A stretch of 8,291 nt of DNA. Origin: an uncultured Bacteroides sp. (GTDB lineage: Bacteria > Bacteroidota > Bacteroidia > Bacteroidales > Bacteroidaceae). Made by a program: the position numbers and the translations under genes. The notes beneath the pieces are model-generated. The model saw only the letters and a list, made by a program, of their open reading frames with translations. It was not told the origin of the DNA and ran no database searches. The stretch is from the NCBI GenBank assembly GCA_905197435.1, contig CAJJYX010000146.1:1-8291 (forward strand), in the 5' to 3' direction. This document shows, piece by piece, positions 7,992-8,291 of the stretch. Each line of letters starts with the position of its first letter. Position 1 is the stretch's first letter.

Positions 7992-8098
7992 ATCTGTCAT
8001 GCTATCACGCCATAGGGGTATAAATCTGATTATAAGCCCGTTATGGCGTGATAGATGGGCGTGACAGATAAAAATCCTTACAAGTATCTATCACGCCC
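7992..8098. repeat. Inverted-repeat array with four copies of CTATCACGCC
   Basis: Four copies of a 10-bp motif lie in the order + - - +: CTATCACGCC at 8002-8011, its complement GGCGTGATAG at 8045-8054, the variant GGCGTGACAG at 8058-8067, and CTATCACGCC at 8088-8097. Copies 1 and 2 are the core of a perfect 13-bp inverted repeat (8002-8014 with 8042-8054), whose loop pairs further: GGG with CCC, and TATAA (8019-8023) with TTATA (8030-8034). An outer 8-bp arm, ATCTGTCA (7992-7999) with TGACAGAT (8062-8069), encloses it. Copies 3 and 4 form a second hairpin, 8057-8070 with 8085-8098, 13 of 14 paired. The outer arm and the second hairpin use the same bases, so the two folds exclude each other in part. 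It could be the korAB transcript end, a structured RNA, or a dispersed repeat. Confidence 0.8.
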
Positions 8099-8163
8099 TT
8101 GCAACACATAGGGCAGAGGGGATTTCCACAGCCACCCTACAACAGTACTACTCTCCTGGTTCT

Positions 8164-8218
8164 CTGCATGAAACCTTTTGTTTCAGCCTTAAATACCAAA
8201 AGTTTCATGCAGTGAAAC
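8164..8218. repeat. Inverted-repeat array with four TGAAAC half-sites
   Basis: TGAAAC or its complement GTTTCA occurs at 8169-8174 (+), 8180-8185 (-), 8202-8207 (-) and 8213-8218 (+). Sites 1-2 and sites 3-4 each make a perfect 6-5-6 dyad of 17 bp; the dyad centres are 33 bp apart. In addition 8164-8180 pairs with 8197-8212 as a 16-bp stem with one bulged C and a 16-nt loop, so a long hairpin competes with two small ones. A direct repeat is visible as well: TGAAACCTTTTG (8169-8180) and TGAAACCTATTG (8213-8224), 11 of 12 identical. Confidence 0.75.
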
Positions 8219-8291
8219 CTATTGTCTCAACGTGCCAATGTCTTATGCTGAAATAGGTAGACACATTAACAAACAAATAAAATTTATACCT

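Larger units (their letters stand above)
7955..8291. other. Gene-free region downstream of korB
   Basis: No convincing coding frame on either strand; possible frames are short, lack family features and run through the inverted repeats. The contents are a 12-bp palindrome ATTTTTAAAAAT (7979-7990), a first inverted-repeat array (7992-8098) and a second one (8164-8218). The stretch 8099-8163 shows no structure I can name. The last 70 bp are A/T-rich and may be the leader of a gene beginning beyond 8291, but I see no TAnnTTTG box there. Confidence 0.75.

Noticed and set aside
7493..7993. Open frame of 166 codons on the - strand opposite korB
   Set aside because: It is almost fully antisense to korB, with no recognisable domain and no promoter.
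8082..8180. Short open frame on the - strand downstream of korB
   Set aside because: Only about 33 codons, no start codon context, and it runs through the repeat arrays.
7992..8218. Possible CRISPR array or invertible promoter switch
   Set aside because: The motifs are too short and alternate in orientation with irregular spacing, unlike CRISPR. The inverted repeats enclose only 27 and 16 nt and no promoter, which is too little for the known Bacteroides invertible promoters, and no recombinase gene is visible.
8247..8267. tRNA-Leu-like phrase containing GGTAGACAC
   Set aside because: It recalls the D-arm of tRNA-Leu, but there is no matching D stem, no acceptor stem upstream and no anticodon stem downstream in the A/T-rich sequence to the window end.

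Overview
This window looks like chromosome from a Bacteroides-type member of the phylum Bacteroidota. The evidence is a fused SecDF, a Dcp-type M3 peptidase, a two-gene KorAB oxidoreductase, A/T-rich leaders without clear Shine-Dalgarno sites, candidate promoters of the Bacteroides TTTG / TAnnTTTG type, and a tRNA gene without an encoded CCA. Species cannot be fixed from sequence reading alone. All protein genes are on the + strand and look like conserved housekeeping genes with similar base composition.

Layout: (1) 1-1638 is the 3' part of a dcp-like peptidyl-dipeptidase gene whose beginning lies outside the window. (2) 1722-4721 is secDF, one 999-codon gene for both halves of the proton-driven Sec accessory protein, preceded by a TAnnTTTG box. 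(3) 4751-4782 is a strong hairpin with T-runs on both strands; it can end secDF transcription on the + strand and tRNA transcription on the - strand. (4) 4784-4855 (- strand) is tRNA-Arg with anticodon CCT. (5) 4856-5019 holds two back-to-back promoter candidates, one for the tRNA and one for korA. (6) 5020-6867 and 6950-7954 are korA (fused gamma-alpha subunit) and korB (beta subunit) of a 2-oxoacid:ferredoxin oxidoreductase, most likely acting on 2-oxoglutarate. They are separated by 82 bp that carry a small tandem repeat and a hairpin. (7) 7955-8291 has no gene. It holds two separate inverted-repeat arrays, each built from four copies of a short motif in the order + - - +.

The genes fall into three jobs: peptide breakdown (Dcp), protein export (SecDF) and central carbon metabolism (KorAB, linking succinyl-CoA, 2-oxoglutarate and reduced ferredoxin). 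Nothing suggests that they form one functional system. I see no phage, transposase, CRISPR array, toxin-antitoxin or defence gene. The least explained DNA is the intergenic sequence: the two arrays after korB and the repeat/hairpin between korA and korB. These look like structured RNA, operator clusters or dispersed genomic repeats, and only a genome-wide comparison can say which.
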